A DNA stretch of 57,583 nt from Priapulus caudatus (GCF_000485595.1 NW_014577209.1:273704-331286), one strand, 5' to 3'; shown: positions 1-13,190, counted from the stretch's first letter. Notes: generated by a model from the letters alone, not told the origin. Numbers and translations are program-made.

Positions 1-3000
1 TTTCCCGAGAGCAATCGTATTTTGCAAAGATGATGCAATAAAATAAAGATCGAGTTATGCTAGCATAGATTTTCTGGGATAACATTCCATCAGTAGACAC
101 TTTTTAAGAAATAGGAGGAAGACCTTGCATGTAATGTCTCGGCTGCGTATACCAGCCAGTACACAATCTGGCTACGTTAGTGTGTTAGCGCATGCGCAAT
201 ATCTCACCAGAGAAGTTATATCTTGTGATGAATATGCATTTAAAATGGATAGAGGGTATCTCAGCATATATTTCCCTAATAAACTTATATCAATAGACCT
301 GTGTTTATAATAAGGAGAGCGCCCTAGCATGTAGGGTACAAAACACCTACTTTGTGCCCTCGCGTCATTCCCTTTGCCTCCTCTCTCCTTCGCTCAGTCT
401 CCTTCTTCTTCTACCGCCCAAGCTATCTTCCCTGCCGCATTTCCTCTGTCTCGCATCCCCTTTCTTCCTCAGCCAGCTATATTAAGAAGTTTTCCTCGGA
501 TGGCACTGCACGCCTAACACGGTGCGCGCGCATGCGCAATGTTTCCCGAGAGCAATCGTATTTTGCAAAAATGATGCAATAAAATAAAGAGGAGTTATGC
601 TAGCATAGATTTTCTGGGATAACATTCCATCAGTAGACACTTTTTAAGAAATAGGAGGAAGACCTTGCATGTAATGTCTCGGATGCGTATACCAGCCATT
701 ACACAATCTGGCTACGTTAGTGTGAAATAGCGCATGCGCAATATCTCACCAGAGAAGTTATATGTTGTGATGAATATGCATTTAAAATGGATAGGGGGTA
801 TCTCAGCATAGATTTCCCTAATAAACTTTTATCAATAGACCAGTGTTTATAATAAGGAGAGCGCCCTATCATGTACGGTACAAAACACCTACTTTATGCC
901 CTGGCGTTATTACCCTTGCCTCCTCTGTTCCTCGCTCAGTCTCCTTCTTTTTTTACCGCCCCCAGCTATCTTCCCTGCCACCTTTCCTCTGTCTCTCATT
1001 CCCTCTCTTCCCCAGCCAGCTATATTAAGAAGTTTGCCTCAGACGGCACTGCACACCTAACACGATGCGCGCGCATGCGCAATATCTCTCGAGAGAATCC
1101 GTATTTTGCAAAGATTATGAGTTTAAAATGAAGAGGAGTTATCCTAGCATATATTTATATGATAACATTCCATCAGTAGACATCATTTAGGAAATTAGAG
1201 GAAGACCTTGCATGTAAGGTCCCGGCTGCGTATACCAGCCAGTACATTTTTTGGCTACGTTAGTGTGTAATAGCGCATGCGCAATATCTCACCAGAGGAG
1301 TTATATTTTGTGATGAATATGCATTTAAAATGATTAGGGGGTATCTCAGCATAGATTTCCCTAATAAACTTTTATCAGTAGACCTGTGTTGATAATTAGA
1401 AGAACGCCCTAGTATGTAGGGTACAAAACACCTACTTTATGCTCTCGCGTTCTTCCCCTTGCCTCCCCTGACCCTCGCTCAGCCTCCCTTTTCTTCTACC
1501 GCCACAGCTATCTTCTCTACCGCCTTTCCTCAGTCTCCCATCCCCTCTACCCCGCAACAAGCCATATTATAAAGTTTTCCTCGGATGGCACTGCACGCCT
1601 AACACGGTGCGCGCGCATGCGCAATGTTTCCCGAAAGCAATCGTATTTTGCAAAGATTATGTATTTAAAATGAAGAGGAGTTATGCTAGCATAGATTTGT
1701 GTGATAANGGCCGTCCAGCTATCTTCGCCTGCCGGACATTTCCTGACAGGGTTCTCCATCTCCTCCTCTGTCTCACCCCAGGGTCTATGATGTAAGAGGT
1801 GTTTGGGCCTCAGGACGCACACTGCAAACGCCTAACACGAATGCGCGGCATGCGGCAATATCTCCCGAAGAGCAATCGATTTTGGCAAAGATGACTGCAG
1901 ATAGAAAATTAAACGAGGAGCTTGATCTCTAGCATCCGATCCTATATTAACATTCGCATCCAGTAGACCTTGATTTAAGAAAATAGAGGAAGTGATGACC
2001 TGGCATGGTAGGGTCCGGGCTGGGGCGTATACCAGCCAGTACAGCACAATCTGCTACGGTTTAGTGTGGTTAGCTCTAAATATCTGCACCAAGGAGTTAT
2101 ATCTTAGTGATGACATATGGCATTTAAATGGATTAGGGGTTTATCATCGAGCATAGATTTTCCCCTATAAACTTTAATCAATAAGACCTGTGTTTATGAC
2201 TAAGGAGAGCGCCGGTAGCATGTGAGTGTCCATAAAACAACGCTACTTATATGGCCCTCGCCGTCATTCGAAAGTCCCTTTAGCCCCCCTCTGACCCTCG
2301 CACCGCCTGCGCGTTCTTCTCTCCGCCAGATGGCAGCTATCTTCCACCGCCTTCCTCAGTCTGAGCCTATCCCCTCAACGCAGCCGCACGCAGCGCGCCA
2401 TATTATAGACGTTTTCCGGTCAGAATGGCCACTTGCACGGCCTACCACGGTGCGCGCGCAATACGCAATTGTTTCCCGAGACAATGACGTATTTATGCAA
2501 GGATTATGTATTGTAAACATGAGAGGAGTTGATGCTGCATAGATTTGTGTGTGATCACATTCCATCAGCTAGACACTTTTTTAAACGAAATAGGAGGAAG
2601 AGGCCTTGCATCGTAAATGTCTCGGGATGCGTATACGGGCAGCCATTCTCAAACACCAATCTGGCTACGTAATGTTTGAGAATAGCGCACTGCGTTATTT
2701 CACACAGTAGAAGTTATATCTTGTGATGAATATGCAAGTTTTAAATAGATAGGGGGTAATCTCAGCAGTAGATTTCCGCTAAGTAACTTTTAATGCAAGG
2801 TAAACGCCTGTGTCTATAATAAGGAGAGTCTCTAGCATGTAGGTGTAACAAAACGGTCTACTCTTATGCCCTCAAGGCGTCAGTTCCCTTGCCTCTTATG
2901 TTCTCTTCGCTTGGCAGTCTAACCTTCTTTCTTGGTAACCGGCCACACAGCTATCTTCCCTGCGCCTTTCCTCTGTCGGTCGCTCCTCCTACTTTCCTGT

Positions 3001-4480
3001 AGCCAGCTATAGTTACGAGTTTATAGTCAGACGCGGCGGGAGGGTTCGGTATGTGCGAAGACAACTGCACGCCTACACAGCGGTGCGCGCATGGCCGCAT
3101 ATCTCCGAAAGCATCGTATTTTGGCAAGAGATGGATGCAAAAAAGTGAAGAAGGAGTTATGCTAGCATAGATTTGTGTGAAAACATTCCATCAGTAGACA
3201 TTCGTTTAACGAAATAAGAGGACAGACCTTGCATGTAAGGTCCCGGCTGCGTATACACCAGTACGCAATCTGGCTACTGTTAGTCTGTTAGCTCATGGCG
3301 TGGCAGTAATTCTTACGCAGAAGAGTTATTATTTTTTGCGATTGAATATGGCAATTAAATATGGTTATGGGGTTCTCTAGCATATGGTTTCCCTAATAAA
3401 GCTTTTATCAATAGACGGTGTGATTATAATGGAGAGCGCCCTAGTATGTGGGTACAACAACCGCCTACTTTAATGCTTCTCCGTTACTTCCCTTGCCTCG
3501 CCCTACCCTCGCTCCGGCCTGCCTTTTTCTTCTACTACGTCGGCCACAGCTGATTTCTTGGCTCTGCCGCCTTTCTCAGTCTCCATCCCTCTTCCCCCGC
3601 GACAAGCCATATTTACAGTTTTCCTCGGATGGCACTGCAGCGCCTAACCGGGTGGCGTGCGCATGGCGGCAATGTTCCCGAAAGGCAATCGTATTTTCAA
3701 AGTATTATGTATTTAAAATGAAGAGGAGTTTGCTAGCATAGATTTGTGTTTTGATAACATTCCATCAGTAGATCATCGTTTAAGGAAATTAAGAAGACGA
3801 GCTTGGCATGTAGGTCCGCCGGCTGGCGTATACCCAGCAGATACACAATCTGGCTACGTTAGTGTGTTAGCCTCATGCGCATATCTTACTCAGAAGAGTT
3901 ATATTTGGCTGATTTGAATATGCAATCTAAAATGGTTATGGGGTATCTCAGGGCATAGATTTCCCTAATTTAAACTTTATCAATAAACCTGTGTTTTATA
4001 ATAGGAGCGCGCCCTAGCAAATGTAGTGGTACAAAAACACCTACTTTACTGACTCGCGTCATTCCCTTGCCTCCCCTGACCTCGCACAGCCTCTTCATTC
4101 TTCTACCCGCTGCGCAGCCTATCTTCTCTACCGCCTTCGCTCTGTCTCCCATCCCATCTCGCACCTCCAGCAATGCTATATTATTAAAGTTTGGCCTGGC
4201 AACGGCACTGCACGCTAACACGTGGTGCGCGGCGCCCTGCAATATCTCGCGAGATAAATCGTACTTTTGCAAAGATTATGCATTTAAAATTATAGAGAGA
4301 AGCTATCCTAGATAGGATTATATGATAACATTTCATCCAGTAGACATCATTTAAGAAATCGGAAGAAGACCTAACATTGTACTAGGTTCCGCTCCAATCA
4401 GTGCCGGATATCTGGCTACGTTATGTGGTTAGCACATGCGGCATATGCTCACAGCAGAGGAGTCTATATTGTGTTTATAC
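1..4480. repeat. Satellite array, unit about 540 bp
   Basis: Successive copies of one unit run head to tail. The landmark GCATGCGCAATGTTTCCCGA and its variants recur near 531, 1072, 1615 and on to about 4235, so the period is about 540 bp in the clean part. Each unit contains a pyrimidine-rich stretch (Ser/Pro-rich when translated, not a gene) and two related half-units, each opening with GCATGCGCAAT and continuing into TTTAAAATG and CATAGATTT. One N stands at 1708. Upstream copies are nearly identical; downstream copies carry many single-base insertions and deletions. The small ORFs here are by-products of the repeat. Confidence 0.92.
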
Positions 4481-5230
4481 AAAATTTATAACCTATTATG
4501 GTAATGATAATGTTATATAATATTTTGTTTACAATCTGTGCGTGTCAGGAGTAATACCTAGGCAGTAGTGTGACGGCCGGAATTTTATATATACACCGCT
4601 TTTATGTGTACTGGCACATGTTTACATGCAGCATGTTTTTCGAGTGTGCAGGGCGGCAATTGCTATATACGTGAAGACGCAACTTTAAGTAAACAATACT
4701 CAGGAAACTGTTTAATCGCGACCTACGGTTCGGAGATAAAAGAAGCTGGCGTGGTCATTTCAGGTGTTAAACCTGTTTTTGATGGTCGCGTGTTGACAAC
4801 GTGTTGAGCCTGAATTATGGTGCGGGTGCTTACAATCCATGGACTACATGATAATTATTTTGTGTACTCATCTTGTATACCGCCGTGCGCGTGCGTGTCC
4901 CTAGAGTGTAGCATGCATGGCAATATATCAGCAATATACTGCTATATATATAATATATATTATAGTACTATATAATATATATATATATATATGTATAATA
5001 TATATTATATATAAGCAACTTGTAATTATGTGAATGAACATTAATGGAATGTAAAGAATTAGGAGGCTGACTAAGCGTGTGAGTCGTGACCTTTCGTCTC
5101 CTATTCGGCAATATTGAGTAACCTGCCACCCCCCTATTTATATAGTCGAATAATTATTTTCGTAGCGCAATTCATCTCTAATTATATAATATAAAAGAGA
5201 ATTAAGCGAAAACGTGATCATCTTATAGTA
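4481..5230. other. AT-rich non-coding DNA
   Basis: I see no gene. A palindromic AT run (about 4941-5014, alternating TATATA) is the only structure. The DNA changes composition abruptly from the satellite on the left. Confidence 0.6.
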
Positions 5231-5990
5231 CAGTCGTTTAGGTCAGGATACCAATCAAAATCGTTCAACATGATACAAATATGTGTGAAAATTGGTACAT
5301 CTTGGCATAACTTTTGTATGCTCTTTCATTTAAAGACAAGACCACAGATGCGAATCCAACTAAGGCCTTCGGCCGCCATCATTGAATTCCAAAATGGCGC
5401 CCGTATTTCTTTAAAAACTAGCTATACTCGGTTAATAAATCTTCGTACAGACTGAGAATTGACGACAGACGTAATGTTGGTTACTGTTTCATAAACAACG
5501 TGATGCATGTGATCCAAGGCGTGTTTTCGGCAATCTTTAATTCAAAATGCCGCGTCGATTTCTTAAAAAATAGCGTATATTCTCGGTTAATAATCTTTGT
5601 AGCATGACTTGAAAATTTGACTGACAGACGTATTTTGGGTATTATTTCATACAAACGTATGCATGTGATCCAAGGCCACCGAAATGGATTCAAGGAATGG
5701 CTTACGGCATAAAAATTAAAGAACTTAGTAATATTTCGCGTTCCAAACCGGGGAAAAAAAAAAAAAAAAAAAAAAAAAAGAAAAAATAAATAGAGGAAAC
5801 GTGAAAATTGTGGCAGACTGGGCGCAGGTTAATAAGCTCTTTTCATACTAAAACAAGACACCGCAGTTCCAATTATAATTACAGCGGCCATATTGAATTC
5901 AACTTGGCCGCCATCCACATCTTTACTAATGTCAGATTGTCACTCAGTTGCGGTAAATGTACGCTGCAAAACACAAATATAGTACTTTGT
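5231..5990 (+). repeat. Left arm of a large inverted repeat
   Basis: This block contains about 150-bp sub-repeats such as GTTACTGTTTCATA, GTGATCCAAGGCG and ATTCTCGGTTAATAATCTT. The reverse complement of the same sequence, in the mirror order, occurs at about 7990-8790. A poly(A) run of 26 bases (5754-5779) interrupts the arm. The innermost shared segment contains CAGACTGG(G)CGCAGGTTAATA near 5813-5834. The ORFs here are not coding. Confidence 0.8.
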
Positions 5991-7930
5991 GTGTAGCAGT
6001 ATAGTATCTGTTATGTGCGTGCGTTCTCGCGGGCGTAATATGTATCTGTTGTATGCGTGCGTGCTCGCGCGCGTAACTAGCTATCTGCTATTGCAGTGCG
6101 TGCTCGCGGCGCGTATATAGCTATCTGTTATGGTGCGTGGCGTGTCGTTCTCGTGGGCCGTATAGGTACCTGTTATGTGCGTGCGTGCTCCGCGAGTATA
6201 TAGCGGCTATCATTTTATGTGCGTGCGTGCGTTCTTCCGACGGGCGTACTAGGGTATGCATGTTATGTTGCGTGCGTGATCGCGCTGGTATATAGCTATG
6301 CTGTGTATGTGCGTTCGTTGCGTTCTCGCGGGCGTGTAGGTATCCTGTTATGTGCGTGGCGTGCTCGCGCGCGCGTATTAGGCTTCTGTTATGTGGTGCG
6401 TGCGTGCGTTCTCGCGGGCGTATAGGTAGCCTGTTATGTGCGTGCGTGCTCGCCGGCGTATCGCTATTATGTTATGTGGCGTGCGTTCTCGGCGGTCGTT
6501 TATTAAGGTACCTGTTATGTGCGTGCGTGGCTCGCCGGCGTATATAGCTATCTGTTATGTACGTGCATGCGTGCGTTTCACTAAGCGGGAGCGTATCGCT
6601 ATCTGTGTGTGCGCGGTGTGCGTGCGTGTGCTCACGCGCGTATATAGCTTCTGTTTATGTGCGCGCATTCTCGCGTGGCGTATAGGTACCTGTTATGTGC
6701 ATGCGTGCTCAGAGCGGCAGTATATAGGGCTTCTGTTTATGTGCGTGCGTGCGTTCTCAGCGGGCGGTATCGCTTATCTGTTGTGCGCGTGTGGCGTGCG
6801 TGCTCGCCGCGCGTATATACTATCTGTTATGTGCGTGCATGCGTGGCGTTTTCCGCGGGCGTATAGTATACCTGCTTATGTGAGTGCGCTGCTCGCGCGC
6901 GTATATAGCTTCTGTTTTATGTGCGTGGCGTTCTCAGCGGGCGGTATAGGTATGTTGTATGCGCGTGCGTGCTTTCGCGCGCGTATATAGCTGATCTGCT
7001 CATGTGCGTGCGTTATCGCGGCCTATAGGTACTGTTATGTGGTGCGTTTCCTCCGCGGCGTGTAGGTACGCTGTTTTGTGCTTGCGCGTGCTCGCGCGCG
7101 GTATATTATGCGCTATCTGTTATGTGCGTGCGTGCGTTTCTCGAGGGCGTATAGGTACTGTTATGTACTCGTGCTTGCGCGCGTAATCGCTATCTGTTAT
7201 GTGCGTGCGTGCGTTTCCGCGGCGTATAGCTATCTGTTAATGTGGTGTGCGTTCTCGCGGCGTATGCGCTATCTGCTGTGCGCGTGTGCGTGCGTGCTGC
7301 GCGCGCGTATATAGCTTCTGTTATGTGCGTGGCGTTCTCCGGGCGTATAGGTACCTGTTATGTGAATGCCGTGCTCGCGGCGTGATATAGGGCTTTGTAT
7401 GTGGCGTGCGTGGGTTTCTCGTGGGCGTATCGCTATCTGTTTGTGCGCGTGTGCGTGTCCGTGCTCGCCGCTCGTATATAGCTTCTGTTATGTGCGTGCG
7501 TTCTCCGCGGGCGTATAGGTACTGTTATGTGCGTGCGTGCTTCGCAGCGCGTATATAGCTTCTGTTATGTGCGGTGCGTTCTCGCGGGCGTAATTAGGTA
7601 CTGTTATGTGCATGGCGTGCTCCGCGCGCGTATAATAGCTTCTGTTATGTAGCGTGCGTGCTCGCGCGCGTATATAGCTTCTGTTATGTGCGTGCGTGCT
7701 CGCGGCGCGTATATAACTATCTGCTCTATCCTGCGTGCCGTTCTGCGCGAGCTGTATAGGTACCTGTTTATGTGGGCGTGGCGTGCTCGCGCGCGTAAGT
7801 AGTACGCTGTTATGTGCGTGAGATGCTCGATGCGCGGTATATAGCTTCTGTTATGCGCGTCGGCGTGCGTTTTTCGCGGGCGTATAGCTTATCGTGTTAG
7901 TGCGTTACGTGCGTGCTCGCGCCGTGAGTT
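5991..7930. repeat. GC-rich minisatellite, unit about 38-46 bp
   Basis: About 45 imperfect copies of a unit built from TGTTATGTGCGTGCGTG, CTCGCGCGCGTATA and TAGCTATC or TAGGTACC. Copies differ mainly by one-base indels. They appear to alternate between two types, one with GCGTATATAGCTTC and one with GGGCGTATAGGTAC, which suggests a two-unit higher-order period. The Cys/Val/Arg-rich ORFs across it are artefacts of the repeat. Confidence 0.93.
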
Positions 7931-8790
7931 TGAATCTGCATTGTGTACACAGTGCGCGTTTACGTTGAAGACCGCACGTTTGAATAATGCGTGATTCAGA
8001 ACTCCCGGATAAAATGCCGTGTTTTTTCCATCGTTTCCAAGCGTGTTGGATTACGGCACGTGGCCGGCTGGGTATTAACCTGCGCCAGTCTGCAATTTGT
8101 CACGTCTGCTATATCTTCCGTGAACGGGAAATATGGCGTAAGTTTGTAATCTTTTATGGGGCATTTTGAATTCAAGATGCCTGCGGCCGAAAACGGGCCC
8201 TTGACTCATATGCATCCGTTGTTGTATGAAACAGTACCGCAAGATTACGTCTGTCAGTAATTTTCAAGTTGTTCGAAGATTATTAACCGAGATCTAGCTA
8301 TTGTTTTAAGAAACACGGCGGCCATTGATGAAGTTTAGATGGTGTCCAAAACGCGTCTTGGATCACATGCATCAGTTGTTGTGATGAAACAGTAACCAAA
8401 TTAGTCTGTCGTCAATTTTCAAGTCTGTACGAAGATTATTAACCGAGATATAGCTATTTTTTTTTTAAGAAATTGACCGGCGGCTCCATTTTTAAATTCA
8501 AGATGGCGGCCGAAAAACGCCCTTGGATTACGTGCCTCACATTTGTTTTAATGAAATAGTAACAAAATACGTCTGTCAGTCAATTTTTCAAAGTCTGTCG
8601 AAGATTATTAACGCGAGATATAGCTATGTTTTTAAGAACTTGGCGGGCGGCCATTTTTGGACTTCAGATGCGGCCGAATTGTAGTTTGATCGCGTGTGTC
8701 CTGTTTGTAAATGAAAGAGGCATACGATGAATGTAGCAAGTGTACGCAATTTTTCATACTTTTTTCACATTTTGAACGATTTTTTTCTAA
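7931..8790 (-). repeat. Right arm of the large inverted repeat
   Basis: Three to four tandem sub-repeats of about 160 bp contain CTTGGATCACATGCATCAG, TATGAAACAGTA, CGTCTGTCAGTCAATTTTCA, GAAGATTATTAACCGAGATA and AAGATGGCGGCCGAAAA. They are the reverse complement of the arm at 5231-5990, including the outermost piece near 8740-8790 (TTCATACTTTTTTCACATTT), which mirrors about 5255-5320. Together the arms bracket the minisatellite. Confidence 0.8.
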
Positions 8791-8825
8791 TCTACTGTAC
8801 TATTAAGGATTTTCGCGTTGCGAAC

Positions 8826-8908
8826 ACGTGTGTGTGTGTGTGTGTGTGTGGGGGGGGGTGTATGCGGAGTGTGGCGTGCGTGCGTGAGTGCCGCGCGCGC
8901 GCGCGCAA
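8826..8908. repeat. GT, G-run and GC dinucleotide repeats
   Basis: (GT)n passes into a run of nine G, then GTGCGTGCGTG, then (GC)8. Simple sequence just outside the right inverted arm. Confidence 0.9.
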
Positions 8909-11870
8909 TGTGTGATTATCGTATGGCCAAGGCGCTATATAAAACATTTCGTAACTCGACTTGTGATTTCCACTTGTAGCTTAGTACTTTTTCCGAATAG
9001 ATGTCGTGTTGCTGATTCCTCCGGTTGTTGTTGGAACACAACTAAAAAATTGACATTTGCGTTTCACATCTGCTACGTACTTATTTATTTGATTGAAGGT
9101 AGGTATACTGTACAGTATTGCACAATCATTTGATTATCATAAGCACGCCGGATTTCATTTATTGAGCAAGAAGTTCAGTAAACACATTAACTTCGATTAA
9201 TCTTTGTGCATTTGCTAGCAACTGCAGAAGATGCAGACACGGATTGAGTAGCTGCCGCAATAAGGTTAGATCTACCCGGCTAAGGTTTTAAATGCTTAAC
9301 CAGGAGTATAACGTTGCCGTCTATCGCATAATATGACGATGCTATTACCAGAGCTTAAACATAATTTGCTGAAATTAGATGAGTGGTATGCTGATGGTGA
9401 ATAGGTATACTGCCATTTTTTCACCACTCGTGATTGGAAGCTTGTTTTCCACGTGTGCATCTCATCCAAAATTTTAATACGCACTAACAAGTTTTGCAAT
9501 GGCTCAAGAAACGAACATGTGAATGCCTAGTGCGATTCCAACGCCCTCTATAACAAGAATAGCAATTCCTTAGTGAGACTCAGTCCCATACAGAACGGAC
9601 ATAAACTAAGGAGGTTAGTCCAAAGTGTAAAAGTCAGATATTCACGGTGAATATCGCGCATTTTTTTGCGGCAGTATCTGGAACACGTCATCACATCAAG
9701 CTGGTTCTTCTGTTTCATTAGTGTCGCTGAGTGTCCCAGCTATACTCATTCTCGTTCATCTGCATCGCTTGTTCGCCTGCCTGCCTTTTCCTTCGCCTCC
9801 GCTTTATTCTCCCATCACCCCTCCTCTGCCAGGCCGTTCCTTCCTTTGCCTTCCGCGCTATTTCGCGGCCCGTTTTCTGGCCCCGGCTCTCTACTTCTCC
9901 TTCGCTCCTTCGTCTGCAATCATCGAGCGAATACGCACAGATCATCACGTGACAATATAGCGCCGCAGCTGGCGAGATGCGACAGGTGCTGCGCCTGGGA
10001 GGTCGAACCGCCGACAGTGACCGAATGCACTCGCTGCTCTGAACCAGTTAGAGGTATCTGGTGGTCATCCTTGCGATGGGGTTGACGCAAATCAACGAGG
10101 CTGCAGATGTTTGTACAGTAGGTTGGCAGATTAAATGATTGTTTTGGTAGCTCGGCCTTAGCTCAGCTCGCGATGCTCGTACAGTTTACTCTGAGGTCAC
10201 ACTGCGGCTCGTCTTTAGAATGATCAGTTTGATGGCGCTGCTGCTGCGATTGGTAAACCTATCGAGAATGTCTTAGATCTTCTTATCATCGGCGTTCAAT
10301 AAGGTTCAGCCAGCTAGCCTCCCGGAGACTCTGTTTGTCGCATCATAGCTATTTCCAAAATCAGGTCATTTAAACATACTTCGCCATGAGGGAAAGCGCC
10401 GGAAGCGGGCCTAACTCGCGTCTGTATGTCACGCTTGTAGTTTCTCGTTGTGCAATTTTTTCCTGCAGCATTCCATACGGTGTTATCGACGTAAGGCCGG
10501 ACGAAACTGGCGCAGTTCTGACATCTTGTTCAATCGATATCGGGCTGCATCATTGTTTCTGCTGGAATGTCTTGTGTCTGCCCTTTCTTGGTTACTTGCA
10601 GCACCGGGCGTTCTTGATGTTGGCTCAACATGGCTTTTACTCAGGCAGCCCTGCTTGCGTTCAGACCTCCTTGCGGGCGCACACGGTTACGATATCTTCA
10701 CATAGGCACTGACTAGGGCTTCCTGGTTTATATCGGCTCTTACCCTGGATGCCAGGCCCGCTGTCCTTCTGCATCATCACATTGCTGGTCGAAGCTGTAA
10801 GGTGTCCGGATAATAATCGCGCAGTGTCTGAATGCGGACTGTTGTGCTATCGTTGGCGTTGGCTTTAAAGGATTTCTTTCATGCTTCTAGTGATTATGCA
10901 GGTGCGTCCGACCGGCAGACGACATGAAATAGAGCCAAGTGATGCGTGAAAAGTGCCTCGAATACTCTGAGCGCATCGTTTTGTTATATACGAAATCTTG
11001 ATTTCAGGAATTGCGGTCGCCCGTTGACTGGTGATTCCCGTCAACGCTGGCAGCGAGATGTGGACACACAAGCCCAATATCAATATCCCTCCTCAGGCCC
11101 GTCATGGTCCCATCCGCGGAAGCTGACGCAAGGCTGGGTTTTGAAGACGTCGTTGTTTGAGCGTCTTTCATGTCTCATGGATTGCTGCTTCATTCGCCTG
11201 AATTATTGGTCCGTCACATGTCAGAGATGTCGTTTATTCGTTGGCATTAAACGTTTTATTATCTGTACCTTTACTGAGAAACTGCTGCCACGCGTTCGGT
11301 CCACATGTCAATTTTAGAGGGCTTTAAGTCGCTGGTCCTAAAATTTCCTGGATGTTTAATTGCGAATGCTTTTTTCAGTGAGAACTGCATCATGTCCGTA
11401 GCTAATCATTGGCAATGATGACATCTCAAAACACTTTGGTTATCATCAACTTTACTCTCAATAATTCTAGATTTCCGCGGGACTTTGTACCCGGTGGTTG
11501 CTTTATTTGCCAAATTAGCTAGAGATTTAGCGACTCAAATGTTGTTGGTTATCTCTTCTGTTGTGGTATTAGTTATGTTGATAACTTTTGATGTCGGTAC
11601 GACTTCAGTCAGTTGTTTCAGTGTTATTTCCGGACGGTTTCTAGACTTTCATCATATTTACGCCATATTTAAGAGTCTCCTAAAGAATCCTTGACGTGAC
11701 GGTGACAAGGGTTTTATGTCGTTGTTGATTTATTCGTCATTGCTGTCATTATTAATAGCCGCTGGCATTCTAGGACGCTACGTTCTTATCTGAAGTTGTT
11801 GTCTTTCGCATCGGTTTTCTGTTTACACGTCGCTAGCGCATCGCTGCATGACAAGGACGTGTTCTCGATT
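8909..11870. other. No supportable gene; pyrimidine-rich patch
   Basis: Open frames are short, lack splice-consistent partners and show no recognisable domain. 9740-9930 is C/T-rich, which creates overlapping ORFs in several frames. The moderately GC-rich block 9960-11300 could be an eroded mobile element, but no protein motif survives that I can name. Confidence 0.5.
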
Positions 11871-13190
11871 AAAAAACAAGAAACAGTAAAGTCGTTAGTC
11901 TGTCCCAATAGTAGCTGACTTGGTTTATAAGCTCGTTTTCCGGTCTTCGGAAAATCACGGGCCATGAGTCAAGTTTAACCAATAAATACAGCGCCAGATG
12001 CAATTATTCATTATTTTATACAGTAACGATAATTTAATATAATTTGTATCATAATTAGAATGTATATTAGTATTGTAACATAAATACGCTGATAGGTCAG
12101 ATGTCACGGCTTTCTTTTGGAGGGAACTTGGCGGGAGGTTTTTGGCGGAGGAATCTTTACGGCGGTAATTTATATCGCGGAACTTCATTGATCGACAATG
12201 GTGGTGATTGTCAACGGCGTCTTGAGATCCACGAATAGATTCCGGTCCCGTCGAGATAGCAGCTAAACAAACATTTAACAATATTTACGTGCTGCTTTCA
12301 GATAAATAATATAGTCATTTAGTCAATTCAAAGAAGATCTTGAACATAGAATCTTGCACATCAGTTAGCTAGTCGTTCAAAAGTTTCATTAAAAACAAGG
12401 AACAGCAAAGTCGTTAGTCTGCTCCTCAATAGTAGCTGACTGTTTTATAGCTGGTTCCGGTCCAGGAAAAATATACGCTATGAGTCAGTTTACCAATAAG
12501 CACACGCCAGACTCAATGATTCATGATTTTATACAGTGATGATAATAATTAATATAATTTGTATCATAATTAGAATGTAATGTAGTATTGTGAACATCAG
12601 TTACCTGATAGGTCAGATGTCACAGCTTTCTTTTTTGGAGGGAACTTGCGTGAGGTTTGGCGGAGGAATCCTTTTACCGGTAACTTTATCGCGGACTTCA
12701 TTGATGACGATGGTGGTGTTGTCAACGGCGTCTTGAGATCCACGAATAGATTCCGGTCCCGTCGAGATAGCAGCTAAACAAACATTTAACAATATTAACG
12801 TACTCCTTTCGGATAAATAATATAGTCATTTAGTCAATTCAAAAATCTTGAACATAGAATATTGCACATCAATTGCCTGGTCGTTCAAAAGTTTCATTAA
12901 AACAAGAACAGGCAAAGTCATTAGTCTCGTCTCAATAATAGCTGAGTGTTTATGAAGCTGGTTCCAGTCAGAAAAATACACGCTATGAGTCCATTTACCA
13001 ATAAATACACGCCAGACTCATCCACAGATCCACGAATAGATTCCGGTCCGGTCAGGATAGTAGCTAAACAAACATTTAGCAATATTTACGTGCTACTTTC
13101 AGATAAATAATGTCATTTAGTAAATTCAAATAAGATCGTGAACATAGAAATCTTGCACATCAGTTACCTGGTCGTTCAACGTTTCAGCAT
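11871..13190. repeat. Tandem repeat, unit about 510 bp, three copies
   Basis: The landmark AGTCGTTAGTCTG followed by TCAATAGTAGCTGACTG recurs at about 11890, 12410 and 12918. The landmark GATCCACGAATAGATTCCGG recurs at about 12228, 12738 and 13027. Copies 1 and 2 are full length. Copy 3 has lost about 200 bp between the GCCAGACTCA and CCACGAATAG landmarks. No coding potential seen. Confidence 0.85.

Noticed and set aside
352-1131. Ser/Pro-rich ORFs in the satellite
   Set aside because: They repeat with the 540-bp unit and follow its C/T-rich part; no start context, splice pairing or motif.
6219-7314. Cys/Val/Arg-rich ORFs
   Set aside because: Translations of the GTGCGTGC minisatellite; frames shift with each indel.
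9666-10085. 139-residue plus-strand ORF and overlapping ORFs
   Set aside because: Driven by C/T-rich composition; open in several frames at once, no domain.
10140-10190. Possible tRNA-like words (GTAGCTCGGCCTTAGCTCAG)
   Set aside because: No acceptor stem or T-arm could be paired around it.
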